From NCBI GenBank assembly GCA_030537565.1, contig JAUNVS010000009.1:7510-42423 (forward strand): a DNA stretch of 34,914 nucleotides. The letters run 5' to 3'. The notes beneath the pieces were generated by a model, which saw nothing but the letters and a program-made list of their open reading frames with translations, searched no databases and was not told the origin of the DNA. This DNA comes from Eubacteriales bacterium (lineage in GTDB: Bacteria; Bacillota; Clostridia; Saccharofermentanales; Fastidiosipilaceae). Positions 32,515-34,914 of the stretch are shown here, piece after piece; within the stretch, counting starts at the first letter, position 1; each line of letters starts with the position of its first letter. Made by a program: the position numbers and the translations under genes.

Positions 32515-32548
32515 CACACACACACACACACAAAAAAAAAAAAAAAAA
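32515..32548. repeat. (CA)9 dinucleotide tract joined to a run of 17 A
   Basis: Nine CA repeats (32515-32532) run directly into a homopolymer of 17 A (32532-32548). Such tracts are rare in bacteria and slip in replication. The A-run is the T-tract of the adjoining terminator on the minus strand. Confidence 0.9.
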
Positions 32549-32573
32549 GCAGGACCGAATCGCTTACCGATCC
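32532..32573 (-). terminator. Terminator of the EamA gene with very long T-run
   Basis: On the minus strand GGATCG and CGGTCC pair (one T-G wobble) around 10 bases, followed by AGC and then 17 T. It lies 5 bases past the EamA stop. Confidence 0.65.
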
Positions 32574-32578
32574 CAGTG

Positions 32579-33541
32579 TTATTTCACACTCTGCTCAGTC
32601 ACTGACACCTCTACGTCACTCGGATTCGCCTTAGGATCCTGAAAAGCAAGTAAAAGTGAGCCCATCAGGATCGCGACGATCCCAATCAAAATATTGCCCG
32701 TGAGAACCTCATGGAGGACGAAGACCCCGAGAAGAACAGAAGTCACCGGTTCAAGTGTCGAAAGTAACGAAGCTTCTTGAGGACTTGTCTTGGTAATCCC
32801 GTATTGAAGCGTCAGAGTCGCAAAAATCGAACAAAGTATCGCCATGAAGATGCCTGTTAACCAAGCCATCAAAGATAGATTCCAATCATAATGACTCATG
32901 ACATAGGGCGTCATCAGAATAGCTGGAATCGAATTCATGTAAAAAACCACCTTAAACATCGGCATCGATGCAGGTCCCATCTTAGCGAAAATCGTAATAT
33001 ATGCAGCATTGGCAACCCCGGACAAAACTGCGAGGAAGGCCCCAAGTGAAGAGTAGCTCACAATATGGCCGTGCTGAGGGGTTAGATTGATAAAAATAAT
33101 TCCAACCACGCAAAATGCTGCGGCGATGAGGGCTCGTAGACCGGGCTTGTCTTTAAAGAACAAGAAACAGAAGAACATGACAAAGAGTGGGAAGCTAAAG
33201 TGGAGGATCGTTGCCACCCCCGAGTCGAGCTTCGCATAGCTCAAAAAGAGGAGGATCGGCACGAGTCCATAACTGATCCCTAGCACGCCAATCGGCATAT
33301 ATTCATGGCGCTGAAGGCGAAATGGAATGCGTTGACTTGGGAGGATAATCGCACAAAGAAGACTCGAAAAGAAAAATCTAAAGTAAGCCAACTGCACGGG
33401 ATCGCCACCGCCCTCGAAGAAGAAATGGGCAACCAATGGCATCGCTCCATAGCTGAGCGCAGAAAGAAAAATCGCTAGAAGACCGAAAACACGTTGTTGC
33501 TGTGGGCCTATCAAATTGCTTTTAGCGCGTCGAGCCTCCAT
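32579..33541 (-). CDS. EamA/RhaT-type transporter (DMT superfamily)
   Basis: The 320-residue membrane protein has ten hydrophobic helices in two repeats, the layout of EamA exporters of metabolites or drugs. The halves are about residues 20-150 and 165-305. Typical pieces are AYFRFFFSSLLCAIIL, LHFSFPLFVMFFCFLFFKDKP and LSTLEPVTSVLLGVFVLHEVLTGN, the last being the usual glutamate-proline motif near the end of helix 9. The ATG at 33541 follows AGGAG. It is a single gene with a very long T-run terminator next to a CA repeat. The transported compound is not known. Confidence 0.9.
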   Translation of the reverse strand: MEARRAKSNLIGPQQQRVFGLLAIFLSALSYGAMPLVAHFFFEGGGDPVQLAYFRFFFSSLLCAIILPSQRIPFRLQRHEYMPIGVLGISYGLVPILLFLSYAKLDSGVATILHFSFPLFVMFFCFLFFKDKPGLRALIAAAFCVVGIIFINLTPQHGHIVSYSSLGAFLAVLSGVANAAYITIFAKMGPASMPMFKVVFYMNSIPAILMTPYVMSHYDWNLSLMAWLTGIFMAILCSIFATLTLQYGITKTSPQEASLLSTLEPVTSVLLGVFVLHEVLTGNILIGIVAILMGSLLLAFQDPKANPSDVEVSVTEQSVK

Positions 33542-33633
33542 AATCAACTCCTATAACATACAAAATTGTGTCGATTCATCTTACCTTAAATCAGGCACAG
33601 TGCACCTAATTTTTTATCAATTGAGGAAAAAAT

Positions 33634-34344
33634 ATGCAAACTCGAAAAATGATCCAAGAACGATCTGATAGTCGTGGACTAGTCCTCGACTTCTGCACAC
33701 TTCAGCACGCCCCCTTCCATGACTCCGAAGCCGTCCAAGCACTGCTCGAAAAATCTCTTCCCGAACTCCTCGCTGACTTATCGACGCTCATCCGAAATCT
33801 AATTCCTCACCTCGGTCCTGACTACCGAAAAATGGGCGAAGAAATCTACGTCCACGAAAGCGCACGCATCTCCGAAGCCATCGACATTCATGGTCCCTGC
33901 ATCCTCGGCCCCGGAACAGAAGTCCGTCCGCACTGCTTCATCCGCGGCTCTGTCCTCACTGGTGAAAACGTCCTCCTCGGTCACTGCTGTGAGTTTAAGA
34001 ACGTGCTCCTCTTCGACGGCGCTCAAGTTCCTCATCTCTCCTACGTGGGCGATGCAATCCTAGGTCATCGTGCCCACCTCGGTGCAGCCGTTATCCTATC
34101 AAATTTCCGGGCAGATCACGGAGCGATTCATCCAGGCCGCGAACACGGTTATCCAGGCTTTCCCGAGCAGATGCGAAAATTCTCAGCCCTCGTCGGTGAT
34201 GACGTGGAGATCGGAGCCTCGGCAGTAATCAATCCCGGTAGTCTCTTGGCCCCTCGATCCTGTGTCGCCCCCCTGAGCTCCTTCCGTGGAATTCTTTCCG
34301 AGGATGAACTGCACCTGGCAACGGGCGAACGTCGCATGCGCTAA
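33634..34344 (+). CDS. Left-handed beta-helix protein, GlmU C-terminal-like
   Basis: The 236-residue protein has a left-handed beta-helix (about 72-215) of hexapeptide repeats: EIYVHESARISEAIDIHGPCILGPGTEVRPHCFIRG and later VIGASAVINPGSLLAP-type turns. This resembles the acetyltransferase half of GlmU, but the pyrophosphorylase half is absent and replaced by an N-terminal helical part (1-68). A histidine-rich loop with DHGAIHPGREHGYPG interrupts the helix. Related short proteins in Clostridia are annotated as UDP-N-acetylglucosamine pyrophosphorylase-like. It may act on a sugar nucleotide or a small metabolite. GAGGA precedes the ATG. Confidence 0.8.
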   Translation: MQTRKMIQERSDSRGLVLDFCTLQHAPFHDSEAVQALLEKSLPELLADLSTLIRNLIPHLGPDYRKMGEEIYVHESARISEAIDIHGPCILGPGTEVRPHCFIRGSVLTGENVLLGHCCEFKNVLLFDGAQVPHLSYVGDAILGHRAHLGAAVILSNFRADHGAIHPGREHGYPGFPEQMRKFSALVGDDVEIGASAVINPGSLLAPRSCVAPLSSFRGILSEDELHLATGERRMR

Positions 34345-34376
34345 GTCTTAGCCATTAATCCGATGGTAAACACGTA

Positions 34377-34408
34377 ACGCCATACCGAAGGAAACGGTAT
34401 GGCGTTTT
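34377..34408 (+). terminator. Bidirectional terminator between beta-helix gene and malQ
   Basis: ACGCCATACCG and CGGTATGGCGT are perfect 11-bp arms around a 7-base loop, followed by TTT on the plus strand. Confidence 0.85.
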
Positions 34409-34464
34409 GACTTTGCACACGAATAGAGTCACCCGCTACAGTTGATTCTTAGACGACTGTGGCC

Positions 34465-34914
34465 TTATGGTCTCGCTAATTCTGGAATCGAGGTCGCCAA
34501 CTCTTGGAGAGCCAACTCTTGGCGAAGAACTTCAAGCATAGGATCACAGGAATCATCGAGGGCGGACGCTTCAGCAAGCTCCGCTTCACGCGCCCCCGTC
34601 TCGGCCATTGGTACATAGACGAGGCGATAGTCCGTATTACGTTGATAGAGGAAATTCAACTCACGTAGATAAATATAATCCACCGCCTCAATCATCTCTG
34701 AACTAAAACGGACACGCCACATGCCCTCGGCCCGCCCAGGATAATTCATCCGCCACTCCGATCCGAGCCCACAGAGATCTTGAAGACTCGTCACGGTCAT
34801 CTGAGCGACCGAGGACCAGAGGCAGCGGAGCATCGCGCGGACGATCGGGGACTGAGATCCTCCGATATCGTAGTCCTCTTTTTGAGAAAAGCCGATGTAG
34901 CGCTGAGCGTAAGC
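34465..34914 (-). CDS. malQ: 4-alpha-glucanotransferase, C-terminal part
   Basis: The frame runs in from the right edge, with 149 visible residues and the stop at 34465; the start lies outside the window. AQRYIGFSQKEDYD is followed by LRCLWSSVAQMTVTSLQDL and CGLGSEWRMNYPG, the conserved end of GH77 amylomaltases (disproportionating enzyme), which move glucan chains in maltodextrin or glycogen turnover. The QDLxGLGSExRMNxPG motif is diagnostic. The tail after MWRVRF is longer and acidic (ETGAREAELAEASALDDSCD). Confidence 0.9.
   Translation of the reverse strand, partial: AYAQRYIGFSQKEDYDIGGSQSPIVRAMLRCLWSSVAQMTVTSLQDLCGLGSEWRMNYPGRAEGMWRVRFSSEMIEAVDYIYLRELNFLYQRNTDYRLVYVPMAETGAREAELAEASALDDSCDPMLEVLRQELALQELATSIPELARP

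Noticed and set aside
32325..32520. Purine riboswitch before the NCS2 permease
   Set aside because: The conserved core and loop bases of the purine aptamer were looked for and not found.

Overview
The window looks like part of the chromosome of a Firmicute, probably a member of the Clostridia. Supporting signs are strong AGGAGG-type ribosome sites close to ATG, TATAAT-like -10 boxes, many hairpin/T-run terminators, a Clostridia-type zinc-binding protein, a DUF1846 protein and a Bacillus-type (fold I) SpeA. GC looks near 50% by eye. Genus cannot be told from the sequence. No rRNA, tRNA or CRISPR array was found.

Left part (1-8.4 kb): a secreted acidic protein cut by the window edge, thioredoxin, a ModE-type DNA-binding protein with a novel N-terminal half, a uridine-kinase-like nucleoside kinase and enolase. 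A minus-strand zinc uptake operon follows, running from a small His/Cys membrane protein through znuA, znuC and znuB to a lipoprotein.

Middle (8.4-16.8 kb): a DUF1846 protein and a divergent MurE-like ligase in tandem on the plus strand, then an SDR oxidoreductase behind a structured leader and a HAD phosphatase. On the minus strand lie a MATE exporter, an esterase and a PuuD-like class I glutamine-amidotransferase-fold hydrolase.

Polyamine region (16.9-27.4 kb): speD (class 1a), an arginine-decarboxylase-type speA, speE and speB form one plus-strand operon ending at a strong terminator. Carboxyspermidine dehydrogenase and decarboxylase (nspC) follow about 3.6 kb downstream. The cell therefore appears to encode both the AdoMet-dependent route to spermidine and the carboxyspermidine route. 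The two halves are separated by a decayed mobile region: a hypothetical gene, broken phage portal and small-terminase genes, a RelB/YafQ-type toxin-antitoxin pair whose toxin has an amber codon at position 4, and a broken large serine recombinase. A 92-bp terminator-bearing module is present twice.

Right part (27.3-34.9 kb): a large glycoside-hydrolase-like protein, a SAM methyltransferase whose ribosome site lies in a hairpin, an OsmC protein, a purine permease (NCS2/AzgA type), an EamA exporter next to a (CA)9-A17 tract, a left-handed beta-helix protein and the C-terminal end of 4-alpha-glucanotransferase.

The most unusual content is the regulatory architecture of the polyamine cluster (palindromic ribosome site before speA, tandem hairpin/T-tract elements before nspC), the zinc operon's accessory proteins, and the DUF1846-Mur ligase pair.
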